Of a stretch of 64,000 bases of DNA, positions 37,093 to 44,917 are shown one piece after another (the first letter of the stretch is position 1; the number at the start of each line of letters is the position of its first letter). The DNA lies in contig OZ244890.1 of the NCBI GenBank assembly GCA_965221455.1, positions 930,001 to 994,000 of the forward strand, read 5' to 3'. Source of the DNA: SMWN01 sp965221455 (GTDB lineage: Bacteria > Pseudomonadota > Gammaproteobacteria > Eutrophobiales > Eutrophobiaceae). The position numbers were made by a program, and so were the translations under genes. A model generated the notes under the pieces. The model had not been told where the DNA came from and searched no databases. It saw nothing but the letters and a program-made list of their open reading frames with translations.

Positions 37093-37737
37093 ATGCGCAA
37101 CAGGCTTTACACACTACTCTTTTGCTTATCAGTAACTTTGTTTCCCCTGCATAGTAATGCTCTTGAAGTAGCTATCAGTAATGAAATTAAATCAGTAGAA
37201 GTTGTTCACAAAGGTCAGAAAATTATTATTATGCGAAATCAGGATACAGAAAATGTGGTAGATCCGAACTATGCGAAAACTTCACGGAAGTGTCCGCCAT
37301 TTTGTATTCAGCCAGAAAAACTTGAGGAAGGCGTGGAGACAATTGCCGAATTGGAAATATTGGATTACCTGAAACGATCCGGTGCAGGTGATGCAAGCGT
37401 ATTAGTTATCGATTCAAGAACACCTGGTTGGGTTAAAAATGGTACCATCCCGGGAAGTATCAACATTCCCTGGACTCAACTTAAGCCGGATGCAGGTGCA
37501 GATCCTTTTACGGTTGCCGATATTCTGGAAAAGCAGTTTGGTGCACAATCACAAGAAGGTCTGTGGAATTTTTCAAATGCCAAGACATTGGTATTCTTTT
37601 GTAACGGTATGTGGTGTGGGCAATCACCATCAAATATAAAAACATTACTTAAATTTGGTTACCCAGCGCACAAATTGAAATGGTATCGAGGCGGCATGCA
37701 AAACTGGCATAACCTTGGCCTAACAGTCGTTAAATAA
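37093..37737 (+). CDS. Exported rhodanese-domain protein
   Basis: The 214-residue protein has a signal peptide (cleavage near HSNA-LE, about residue 23), a spacer with a CPPFC pair (about residues 67-75), and a rhodanese domain with VIDSRTPGWVKNGTIPGSINIPW. The active loop is CNGMWCGQS, with a catalytic Cys about residue 177 and a second Cys four residues later. It is therefore likely a periplasmic sulfurtransferase or persulfide-binding protein; the electron or sulfur donor is unknown. A GGAGAG ribosome site precedes the ATG. It lies between priA and argS with no evident functional tie. Confidence 0.85.
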   Translation: MRNRLYTLLFCLSVTLFPLHSNALEVAISNEIKSVEVVHKGQKIIIMRNQDTENVVDPNYAKTSRKCPPFCIQPEKLEEGVETIAELEILDYLKRSGAGDASVLVIDSRTPGWVKNGTIPGSINIPWTQLKPDAGADPFTVADILEKQFGAQSQEGLWNFSNAKTLVFFCNGMWCGQSPSNIKTLLKFGYPAHKLKWYRGGMQNWHNLGLTVVK

Positions 37738-37770
37738 TTAACATAATAATCCAATGCCGGGAGTGAATGT

Positions 37771-39519
37771 TTGAAACAAGAGTTACAACAACTCGTCTCG
37801 GAGGCTGTTTCGGTCGTTCAAAAGAAAATGAATCTGTCATTTTCCGCTACTGATAACATTCATATAGAAAGAACACGTAATCAAGCACACGGCGATTTCT
37901 ACTGTAACATCGCGATGGTGCTGGCTAAGCAGGCAAATACAAATCCCAGAGAATTAGCATCTGTATTAGTTGAAAATTTACCTGTCTCGAAAACGATTGA
38001 TCGCGTCGAAATTGCTGGTCCTGGTTTTATAAATTTCATCCTTAGCAAACAATCCCGATTGAATGTTATTCATGAAATCTTGCAATCCGGAATCAAATAC
38101 GGCCGATCAGAATTTGGTTCAGGACAATCAGTACTGGTCGAATTCGTTTCGGCCAATCCAACGGGGCCTCTACATGTGGGCCATGGTCGAGGAGCTGTTT
38201 ATGGTGCGGTTGTTTCTGAGCTACTTGCAGCCATCGGCTATAAAGTAGATAAAGAGTATTACGTTAATGACGCCGGAAGACAGATGGATATCCTGACACT
38301 GAGTATCTGGCTACGCTATCTCGAACAATGCGGGATCAAGATTGACTTTCCTGCAAATGCTTACCAGGGAGATTATATCTGCGAGATTGCAGACAAACTT
38401 TTTCTCGACAAGCAACAGACACTTAGCTATAAGGCAAGTTCCATCAAGAATATTATTGTTGACTGTAATAATCTAGAAGCGTCCATCGATCAATTAATCG
38501 CTTTTTCAAGAACAACGTTGGGTCCTGATAATTATCAGGCAATCCTGGATTTGGGGCTGAATCAGATACTCAATGAAATACGTGAAGACCTGGCAGATAT
38601 TGGCATAGTCTTTGACCGTTGGTTTTCTGAACGCTCGCTCATTACTAACGATCAAATTCGAACAAGTGTGGACAAGCTGGAGCAAAGCGATTTCGTTTTT
38701 AAAAAAAACGGCGCGTTATGGTTTCGTTCAACTACATTTGGAGATGCAAAAGATCGAGTTGTCGTCCGTGATAATGGGCAAACAACTTATTTTGCTTCGG
38801 ATATTGCTTACCATATGGAAAAATTTTCACACGGCTACGACAAGGTTATAAATATTTGGGGGGCAGATCATCATGGCTATATTGCCAGAGTTAAGGCAGC
38901 ACTTTCTGCGCTTGGTGAAAATCCTGACAAACTTGAAATTCTGCTGGTCCAATTAGCAACACTGTACAGAGGAACCGAAAAATTGCCCATGTCCACTCGT
39001 GCAGGACAATTTGTTACTTTGAAAGAATTGAGAAATGAAGTCGGCAAAGATGCGATGTGTTTTTTCTACATTATGAGTAAAGGCGAACAACATCTCGACT
39101 TTGACCTGGAATTAGCGAAATCGAGATCTTCAGAAAATCCCGTTTATTATATTCAATATGCGCACGCTAGAATCTGCAGTGTCTTGAAACAATTAGAGAA
39201 AAAAGGTTTTTACCACGATGTAGGCATGGGCAACCATAATCTACACACATTGGTGGAATCATCCGAAGAGAAATTAATCACAACACTATCGCGCTATCCA
39301 GAAATTGTACATGCTGCAGCGATGGAGCGCGAACCTCATCAAGTTGCTTATTACCTTCTAGATCTCGCAAACGAATTTCATGGCTATTACAATTCATGTC
39401 AGTTTATTGTTGATTCTGACGAGTTAAGAAACGCTCGTCTTAATCTTATCTGTGCCAGCAAACAAGTGCTTGCTAATGGACTTAACATTTTAGGCGTATC
39501 TGTACCGGAAACAATGTAG
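37771..39519 (+). CDS. argS: Arginyl-tRNA synthetase
   Basis: Class I aminoacyl-tRNA synthetase. The 582-residue protein starts at TTG 37771 with a GGGAG site (37759-37763) seven bases upstream; the nearby ATG at 37767 is in another frame. It has the N-terminal Add-1 domain, the HIGH-equivalent NPTGPLHVGHGRGAVYG at about 128-144, and MSTR replacing KMSK (as in many ArgRS), with the anticodon-binding DALR domain at the C-terminus. Followed by a SPOR gene, a conserved gammaproteobacterial order. Confidence 0.97.
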   Translation: MKQELQQLVSEAVSVVQKKMNLSFSATDNIHIERTRNQAHGDFYCNIAMVLAKQANTNPRELASVLVENLPVSKTIDRVEIAGPGFINFILSKQSRLNVIHEILQSGIKYGRSEFGSGQSVLVEFVSANPTGPLHVGHGRGAVYGAVVSELLAAIGYKVDKEYYVNDAGRQMDILTLSIWLRYLEQCGIKIDFPANAYQGDYICEIADKLFLDKQQTLSYKASSIKNIIVDCNNLEASIDQLIAFSRTTLGPDNYQAILDLGLNQILNEIREDLADIGIVFDRWFSERSLITNDQIRTSVDKLEQSDFVFKKNGALWFRSTTFGDAKDRVVVRDNGQTTYFASDIAYHMEKFSHGYDKVINIWGADHHGYIARVKAALSALGENPDKLEILLVQLATLYRGTEKLPMSTRAGQFVTLKELRNEVGKDAMCFFYIMSKGEQHLDFDLELAKSRSSENPVYYIQYAHARICSVLKQLEKKGFYHDVGMGNHNLHTLVESSEEKLITTLSRYPEIVHAAAMEREPHQVAYYLLDLANEFHGYYNSCQFIVDSDELRNARLNLICASKQVLANGLNILGVSVPETM

Positions 39520-39532
39520 AGAAAAGTTAATT

Positions 39533-40117
39533 ATGTCCAAAGATTACAAACACATGAAATCAACGAAAAATGTCGAGTCTAATAACAACCCTGATCAATT
39601 GAAATCATTTCTTGCTGGTCTGATGATCGGGCTGTGTGTCGCAGTCATCGTCTACTTCTACCAACATGACTTCAGCCAACAAACGCGGACTATCCAACCA
39701 AAAGTTACTATCGAAAATCCTAAACCAATTCCAAATAAAATAAATGATCCACCACCACCTTCATTTGATTTCTACCAAATTCTACCAAATATGGAGGTCA
39801 ATGTTTCCGAGTGGGAAGCAGGACAGAGTGAGGATATGGAAGAACATGCAGAACCCAGTGCTGAAAAACCCGGAATATATATTCTTCAGATCGGTTCCTT
39901 CAAACAGTACGATACGGCTAATGAAGTCAAAACGAAACTCGCATTGATGGGTATTGAAGCTGATATACAGCGTGTTGTAATTAATGGTAAAGACATTAGA
40001 CACCGAGTCAGGGTCGGACCCTACAGGGACTCAGAAAAACTCTTGATGGTGCGTCAACAACTCATTAAAAATAATCTGAATTATATGCTGCTGAGACTTA
40101 AAAGCGGGAACGAGTAA
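39533..40117 (+). CDS. SPOR-domain membrane protein (FtsN-like)
   Basis: A 194-residue bitopic protein with a short cytoplasmic tail, one membrane helix (FLAGLMIGLCVAVIVYFY, about residues 23-41), a Pro-rich linker (NDPPPPSFDFYQ), and a C-terminal SPOR domain (about 118-192) with IYILQIGSFKQYDTANEV and HRVRVGPYRDSEK. SPOR domains bind denuded peptidoglycan at the division site. Its place after argS is where FtsN-like proteins are usually found; it may act as FtsN, but the N-terminal essential motif is not recognisable. Confidence 0.88.
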   Translation: MSKDYKHMKSTKNVESNNNPDQLKSFLAGLMIGLCVAVIVYFYQHDFSQQTRTIQPKVTIENPKPIPNKINDPPPPSFDFYQILPNMEVNVSEWEAGQSEDMEEHAEPSAEKPGIYILQIGSFKQYDTANEVKTKLALMGIEADIQRVVINGKDIRHRVRVGPYRDSEKLLMVRQQLIKNNLNYMLLRLKSGNE

Positions 40118-40518
40118 CCTTACTAACTACATGCGCCCAATCGGACATGCTGGATGAACAGAACAGTTTGTGGAAACGGCTGATAGAAATCGAACTCACA
40201 AATATTGCTTGAGAAACCAGTATTCTGCCGTTTAGACACATACCCGCAAATATTTAGCCGGAATCGATCCCTTCGGACTATCAGAAAAATTCCGTATAGT
40301 GCAGCGTGCTCTAAATCACATTTTGGTGTAGCATTCGAGACTGGCTATTGAATCTGGCGTATAATCAGCGTTAGGTCCTTCTTTGGTTTTAATAATATAA
40401 TCGTGCGGTTAAATACTCACCGTCGGCCATAGCCCGGTGTGGGCTAGGAGAAAGGACATCAACCTGTGCCTGCGAAATAATCGGGAACTGGGATAGTGGA
40501 AAAAAGAAGGCTAGATTT
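40118..40518 (+). promoter_or_regulatory. Long leader region of the receiver gene, GGA-rich
   Basis: No gene seen in about 400 bases. A TATAAT occurs at 40360-40365 without a clear -35. Downstream, TAGCCC (40430-40435) and GGGCTA (40441-40446) form a hairpin with a 5-base loop, followed by GGA trinucleotides at 40447, 40454, 40484, 40491 and 40498, and another at 40521 overlapping the start region. Clustered GGA motifs in a 5' leader are the pattern bound by CsrA/RsmA. Confidence 0.45.
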
Positions 40519-40914
40519 ATGGAGACGATAAGACCGGTCGTGATCGGGGTGGACAATAGTTCATCCATGAAAAAAGTGCTTAAAAAAGGCACAGAAAATC
40601 TGGATATTGATTTAACTGTATTTACCTCTGCAGGTGAGGCGTGGACGTACTTGCAATCGAACACACCTGATCTGATCATTCTTAGTATCATACTGCCCAT
40701 CCAAGATGGCTTGTCTTTATTGAGAGATATAAGAAAGCAACCCAGACACAAACAAACACCAGTAATCATTGTCAGTTCAAAGGATTACACTCAAGATCGA
40801 ATCCTCGCAGAAGAACTTGGAGCCCTTGAATTTATCCCTAAGCCCATGCCAATTAAGACAATTACGGATATTGTAGTAAAGTACACAAACGCCAGCTTCA
40901 AGAGGCAAACATAA
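40519..40914 (+). CDS. Degenerate response-regulator receiver protein
   Basis: A stand-alone receiver-like domain of 131 residues. It follows the CheY fold order, with one acidic residue at D12 (GVDNSSS), PDLIILSIILPIQDG, conserved Ser86 in IIVSSKDY and Lys108 in IPKPMP. The phosphoacceptor position is Ser56 instead of Asp, and the acidic pair is reduced. Classical phosphorylation is thus unlikely; it may be a protein-interaction module. GAAGG lies eight bases before the ATG. It is directly followed by an MBL-fold gene 21 bases later, probably in the same operon. Confidence 0.85.
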   Translation: METIRPVVIGVDNSSSMKKVLKKGTENLDIDLTVFTSAGEAWTYLQSNTPDLIILSIILPIQDGLSLLRDIRKQPRHKQTPVIIVSSKDYTQDRILAEELGALEFIPKPMPIKTITDIVVKYTNASFKRQT

Positions 40915-40935
40915 ATAAACAAAAAATAATTATAA

Positions 40936-41844
40936 ATGGGTAAATCGCAACTCCGTTTCTGGGGTGTTCGCGGATCTTATGCGGCACCTTTTACCAGCCA
41001 TCTGGGAGTCGGTGGGAATACCTCCTGCGTGGAAATCAGAACTGATGATCACTTGCTGATTTGTGATGCTGGAACCGGTATTATCCCGCTTGGCAATGAA
41101 TTGATTAAACAAAGTAAAGTTAAGGAAGTACTCATTCTTTTGACGCACTATCATTGGGATCATGTTTGTGGTTTGCCATTCTTTGTTCCTGCGTTTATGC
41201 CTGACTGGAAGATCGATTTCTTTGGTCCCGGTAGGGCCCCCAAATTGATGGAACAAAATATTTCTTCACAGATGCAGGCTCCTTATTTTCCGGTTGGCAC
41301 AGAAACCTGGCTGGCTAAAACGAGATATCTCGATCAGAAGAGTGATAGCTTTACTTACGGACCCATCAAAATTGATTTCTCGAACGTACACCATCCGGGG
41401 ATTACTTATGGATACAAGCTCCGAGTCAACCACAAAACCATAATTTATGCATCAGACAACGAATGCAAATTTATTGAAAAATCGGTTAAACATGGAACTG
41501 ATAAACTCAGTGAAGAGGAACTCGAGCTATATCACGAGATGATTGAGGAAGAGCACAAATCGGAGTTAAATTTTTTCAGAAATGCCGACATCCTCATCCA
41601 TGACGCTCAATACGCTCCAGAGGATTATAATAAAAAACGCGGGTGGGGTCACTCCTGTTATATTGATACTGTCACCACAGCGATTGATGCTAATGTGAAA
41701 GAACTGTTCCTGTTTCATCATGATCCAAACTATGATGATAAAACTATAGAAGCTATCCATAAACACTCTAATGAAATCATCAAGGAAAAAGGATCAGATC
41801 TTATCTGTCATATTGCAAAAGAAGGCATGATTATAGATATTTAA
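40936..41844 (+). CDS. Metallo-beta-lactamase-fold hydrolase
   Basis: The 302-residue protein opens with LRFWGVRGS, typical of an MBL subgroup seen beside signalling genes. It has the metal-binding motif THYHWDH at about residues 71-77, further ligands in FSNVHHPG, ASDNE and HDAQY, and a C-terminal FLFHHDPNYDD His. It carries an insertion of about 30 residues rich in Glu/Lys (KLSEEELELYHEMIEEEH) that looks helical. Substrate unknown; a phosphodiesterase acting on a nucleotide is a common guess for the family. Co-transcribed with the degenerate receiver upstream. Confidence 0.85.
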   Translation: MGKSQLRFWGVRGSYAAPFTSHLGVGGNTSCVEIRTDDHLLICDAGTGIIPLGNELIKQSKVKEVLILLTHYHWDHVCGLPFFVPAFMPDWKIDFFGPGRAPKLMEQNISSQMQAPYFPVGTETWLAKTRYLDQKSDSFTYGPIKIDFSNVHHPGITYGYKLRVNHKTIIYASDNECKFIEKSVKHGTDKLSEEELELYHEMIEEEHKSELNFFRNADILIHDAQYAPEDYNKKRGWGHSCYIDTVTTAIDANVKELFLFHHDPNYDDKTIEAIHKHSNEIIKEKGSDLICHIAKEGMIIDI

Positions 41845-41874
41845 GTCTTTGGTTTCACCAACTAACAAACAGCT

Positions 41875-42072
41875 ATGCAAATTATCCTCAATGGCGAATC
41901 AATTGACCTTGATAATTCAGTAACTATTATTCAATTACTTTCCAGACTTGAACTTTCCGGTCCTCTTGCCATAGAAGTAAACCAGCGCATTATACCCCGA
42001 AGTTTATTTTCCACTTATCAAATTAAATCGGGTGATCTTGTTGAAATCGTTGAAGCAATCGGTGGCGGCTGA
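41875..42072 (+). CDS. thiS: Sulfur carrier protein ThiS
   Basis: Ubiquitin-like carrier whose C-terminal thiocarboxylate supplies sulfur to the thiazole ring of thiamine. It has 65 residues, normal length, beginning MQIILNGESIDL and ending EAIGGG, with the required Gly-Gly tail. The stop codon overlaps the thiG start by one base. No thiF or thiO is in the window. Confidence 0.95.
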   Translation: MQIILNGESIDLDNSVTIIQLLSRLELSGPLAIEVNQRIIPRSLFSTYQIKSGDLVEIVEAIGGG

Positions 42073-42872
42073 TGACAACGACTGAAAATGCATCTGAAAA
42101 TTCAGTAGTCATCGCTGGTAAAGCATATACGTCAAGGTTATTGCTCGGCACAGGAAAATATAAAAACATGGAAGAAACCAAACTTGTCATTGAGGCAAGT
42201 GGTGCACAAATCATTACTATTGCTATTCGCAGAACAAACATCGGCCAAAAACCGGATGAACCTAATTTATTGGATATCACTGACCCAGGTAAATACACTC
42301 TGCTACCGAATACAGCTGGATGCTATGACGCAGACTCGGCCATACGTACTTGCTTTCTGGCACGGGAATTACTTGATGGTCATAAACTCATTAAACTGGA
42401 AGTGCTGGGCGATATAAAAACACTATTTCCTGATGTTCCAGCAACAATTGTTGCTGCAGAAACTCTCATCAAAGAGGAATTTGATGTCATGGTTTACACC
42501 AATGATGATCCTGTTATGGCTAAACGCTTTGAAGACATGGGTTGTGTGGCGGTCATGCCTCTCGCCGCACCTATTGGCTCCGGGCTTGGTATCCGAAATC
42601 CATATAACATCCGAACCATCGTTGAAAATTCCTCCGTGCCCATTATTGTGGACGCTGGCGTTGGTACCGCCTCTGATGCTGCGATTGCCATGGAGCTTGG
42701 TTGCAACGGTGTTTTAATGAATACGGCCGTTGCTGAAGCCAAGGATCCCGCTCTAATGGCGAGTGCAATGAAAAAAGCCATTGAGGCAGGAAGAGAAGCA
42801 TTCCTGGCTGGCCGTATGCCACGCCGCGCTTATGCCAGCGCATCTTCCCCTATTGATGGCACATTCTTCTGA
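42072..42872 (+). CDS. thiG: Thiazole synthase
   Basis: Forms the thiazole phosphate of thiamine from DXP, dehydroglycine or an equivalent, and ThiS sulfur. The 266-residue TIM-barrel protein has RLLLGTGKYKN near the N-terminus, the Schiff-base Lys in LIKLEVLGD, and phosphate-binding VDAGVGTASDAAIAMELG. It is coupled to thiS and followed by trmB, the same order as in Pseudomonas (thiS-thiG-trmB). Confidence 0.98.
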   Translation: MTTTENASENSVVIAGKAYTSRLLLGTGKYKNMEETKLVIEASGAQIITIAIRRTNIGQKPDEPNLLDITDPGKYTLLPNTAGCYDADSAIRTCFLARELLDGHKLIKLEVLGDIKTLFPDVPATIVAAETLIKEEFDVMVYTNDDPVMAKRFEDMGCVAVMPLAAPIGSGLGIRNPYNIRTIVENSSVPIIVDAGVGTASDAAIAMELGCNGVLMNTAVAEAKDPALMASAMKKAIEAGREAFLAGRMPRRAYASASSPIDGTFF

Positions 42873-42908
42873 TTTGTAAAACCAACCTGGTGGATATGCA
42901 ATTCTGCT

Positions 42909-43601
42909 ATGACATCATCAGATCAACAACGGCCGATACTGAGTTATGTCTTACGTAATGGCAGGATGACATCCGCGCAAAAAGAAGCATTTAAAGTTTG
43001 CTGGCCCATATACGGGCTTGAATTTAGTAAAGCCACACTGGATCTGAATACAATATTTGGACGACAGGCTCCCAGAATACTTGAAATCGGATCAGGCATG
43101 GGAGACGCGACTGCCCAAATAGCAAGACAATGCAGGGAAAATGATTACCTGGCTGTTGAAGTACATCGTCCCGGGACGGGCAGTCTGATACGCCATATCG
43201 AAAAAGAAAAACTTTCAAATATTCGTCTTATCTCTCACGACATTGTGGATGTTCTAAAATATCAGATCCCTGAAAGCAGCTTTGATTGTGTTTATATCTT
43301 CTTCCCCGATCCCTGGCCAAAAAAAAAACATCACAAAAGGCGTTTGATTAGCGCATCATTCTTTCATTTAATCAAACAGATTTTGAAGAAACACGGTCGA
43401 CTATTCATTGCAACCGACTGGAAAAATTACGCGGAACACATTATTGGCCTAATAAGTAGTGAACCGAGCATCATCAATCTCGCCGGCTACAACCGTACAA
43501 CCCCCCGACCGAGATGGCGACCTACAACAAAGTTTGAAAATATGGGCTTAAACAAGGATCATCGCATCTATGATTTTGCACTGGCTTTTAAAAATGAATA
43601 G
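42909..43601 (+). CDS. trmB: tRNA (guanine-N7-)-methyltransferase
   Basis: Methylates G46 of tRNA variable loops using SAM. The 230-residue protein has the SAM motif LEIGSGMGDAT (about 57-67) and the family signature FFPDPWPKKKHHKRRL, with the catalytic Asp in the PDPW region, ending with the T-FE-G substrate motif (TKFENMG). Usual position behind thiG. Confidence 0.97.
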   Translation: MTSSDQQRPILSYVLRNGRMTSAQKEAFKVCWPIYGLEFSKATLDLNTIFGRQAPRILEIGSGMGDATAQIARQCRENDYLAVEVHRPGTGSLIRHIEKEKLSNIRLISHDIVDVLKYQIPESSFDCVYIFFPDPWPKKKHHKRRLISASFFHLIKQILKKHGRLFIATDWKNYAEHIIGLISSEPSIINLAGYNRTTPRPRWRPTTKFENMGLNKDHRIYDFALAFKNE

Positions 43602-44176
43602 CAATAAACCGGAAGCCGATGGCAGAAATCGGCGAAAATATTTATCCGGGATTTGTCTCGGCCCCAAAAATAAATGAGGATACCATAGCGGCGTAATGCA
43701 TTTTTGAAGGAAGGATATTTCCCTATATCAGCATAAAAAAGAAACAGATATGTTAAGGAATAACGATAGAAATATCTAACTACATGAAAAGTTTACCAAC
43801 GATATAATAAATGATGTGGCTGTTATGGATACTAATCATGTTTTAATCGGTGCAGCAGCTGTACTTGATAAATTCTCTTGTTATCCGCAGTACAAAAGGA
43901 TAATACCTGATTTTCGTTTTCATACGAATGGTAGCGAGCAACTGTTTGCTTTTATCATCAATAAGATGATGCTGTGAAGATAATCGAGATTGTGCTTAAA
44001 ACCTGGTGGGAGCATAGTTTATAGTTAAGAGAAGACTCAATAGATGACGTAATGCTCCAGGCTTGTCTTCAAGGCGTTGTTTGTTTCAATAAGCTGTAGA
44101 CTAGCGGAGTTAGCTAACCAGTCGATATTATTGTTATTGGCTTAATGTGGTCTATCGACCCGATTCGCTCTTTGAC
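43602..44176 (+). other. Gene-poor spacer with an unidentified coding-like remnant
   Basis: About 575 bases. A 6-base-pair hairpin (43615-43633) follows trmB but lacks a T-run. From about 43817 to 43977 the plus strand reads VAVMDTNHVLIGAAAVLDKF and on to a stop, without a start or ribosome site; I do not recognise it. In view of the other decayed genes here it may be a relic, but no family can be named. Confidence 0.35.
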
Positions 44177-44521
44177 TTACTGTTCCTCCTGGAGATCCTC
44201 AGGTAATGAATAAAGAGAAATGCTATCCAGACTGGACATATACACCAAACCACCATGGGGTCTATCTATGCTGGCCTTATCATAAATATATCCAAAAATC
44301 TCATCCGCTATCTCACTGGCAACGGTAACCGTTAAAATTTCTTTTTCTGTTTGCTCACCAACCCCCCGATAAGCCAGTGGTGTTAGTTTACCTAACCCCC
44401 TTGCTGTGTTCACATTTGCAGTGATGATGCCTTTTTCATCCTTGAGTGATTTAATCACACCAAGACAAATACCTTTAGGCAATATACATGTGATTAACTT
44501 CTGATTATTGACAGACATCAC
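44177..44521 (-). CDS. PII-family signal protein (second copy of the pair)
   Basis: A 114-residue protein of the PII/GlnB-like fold: beta strand KLITCILPKG, a glycine-rich middle segment (TARGLGKLTPLAYRG) where the T-loop would be, and a DEIFGYIYDKASIDRP segment before the C-terminal GGLVYMSSLDSISLYSLP. It lacks the classical GlnB signature (GDGKIF) and the uridylylated-tyrosine context, so it belongs to a divergent PII group. It starts three bases after the preceding PII-like gene and is part of the DUF1538 operon. Likely binds a nucleotide or small effector and controls the membrane protein (inference). Confidence 0.8.
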   Translation of the reverse strand: MMSVNNQKLITCILPKGICLGVIKSLKDEKGIITANVNTARGLGKLTPLAYRGVGEQTEKEILTVTVASEIADEIFGYIYDKASIDRPHGGLVYMSSLDSISLYSLPEDLQEEQ

Positions 44522-44524
44522 TTC

Positions 44525-44917
44525 TCAATCATCGCTGCCTTTTTGCTCTCTATTTTCTTCCATTTCCAGTTTTTCGGCGATTTCTCCGGGAATGTATGTC
44601 GCTGCTTTCTCTAATGGAGTCAGGTAGATAAATCCCATGCCTGGAGTGTCGAGATTACCGGCGATGTACATCCTTTCAAATATTCTGTCCGCCTGATCCT
44701 TGGCGACAACAATATTAATTACTTCCTTATCCACTTCCACAGCCAGTGCAAGAATACCCAAGCGCTCCCTGACTCCTTCACCACGTGCATAATAGACAGT
44801 CGCACCTTGAGCACCAGCCTCCTGTGCCGCCTTGACAATAGTGTCAGCCATTCCTCTCTGAACAATACATGTGATTAATGAGACATCCGTTAAAACCGTT
44901 ATTTCTCTTTTATTCAC
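44525..44917 (-). CDS. PII-family signal protein (first copy of the pair)
   Basis: A 130-residue PII-like protein: SLITCIVQRGMADTIVKAAQEAG forms the first strand and helix, ATVYYARGEG leads into the loop region, and ADRIFERMYIAGNLDTPGMGFIYL matches the C-terminal strand. A charged tail of about 20 residues (EKLEMEENREQKGSDD) is extra. The start codon overlaps the DUF1538 stop (ATGA), which implies co-translation with the membrane protein. It is clearly related to, but distinct from, the next gene, so the two could form hetero-oligomers. Confidence 0.82.
   Translation of the reverse strand: MNKREITVLTDVSLITCIVQRGMADTIVKAAQEAGAQGATVYYARGEGVRERLGILALAVEVDKEVINIVVAKDQADRIFERMYIAGNLDTPGMGFIYLTPLEKAATYIPGEIAEKLEMEENREQKGSDD

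Noticed and set aside
40400..40500. Possible cyclic di-GMP (GEMM) riboswitch before the receiver gene
   Set aside because: One hairpin and purine-rich stretches recall it, but the conserved GEMM core sequences and tetraloop receptor are not present.
40389..40769. 126-residue minus-strand frame over the receiver gene
   Set aside because: Antisense to the receiver domain, which has clear family motifs on the plus strand.
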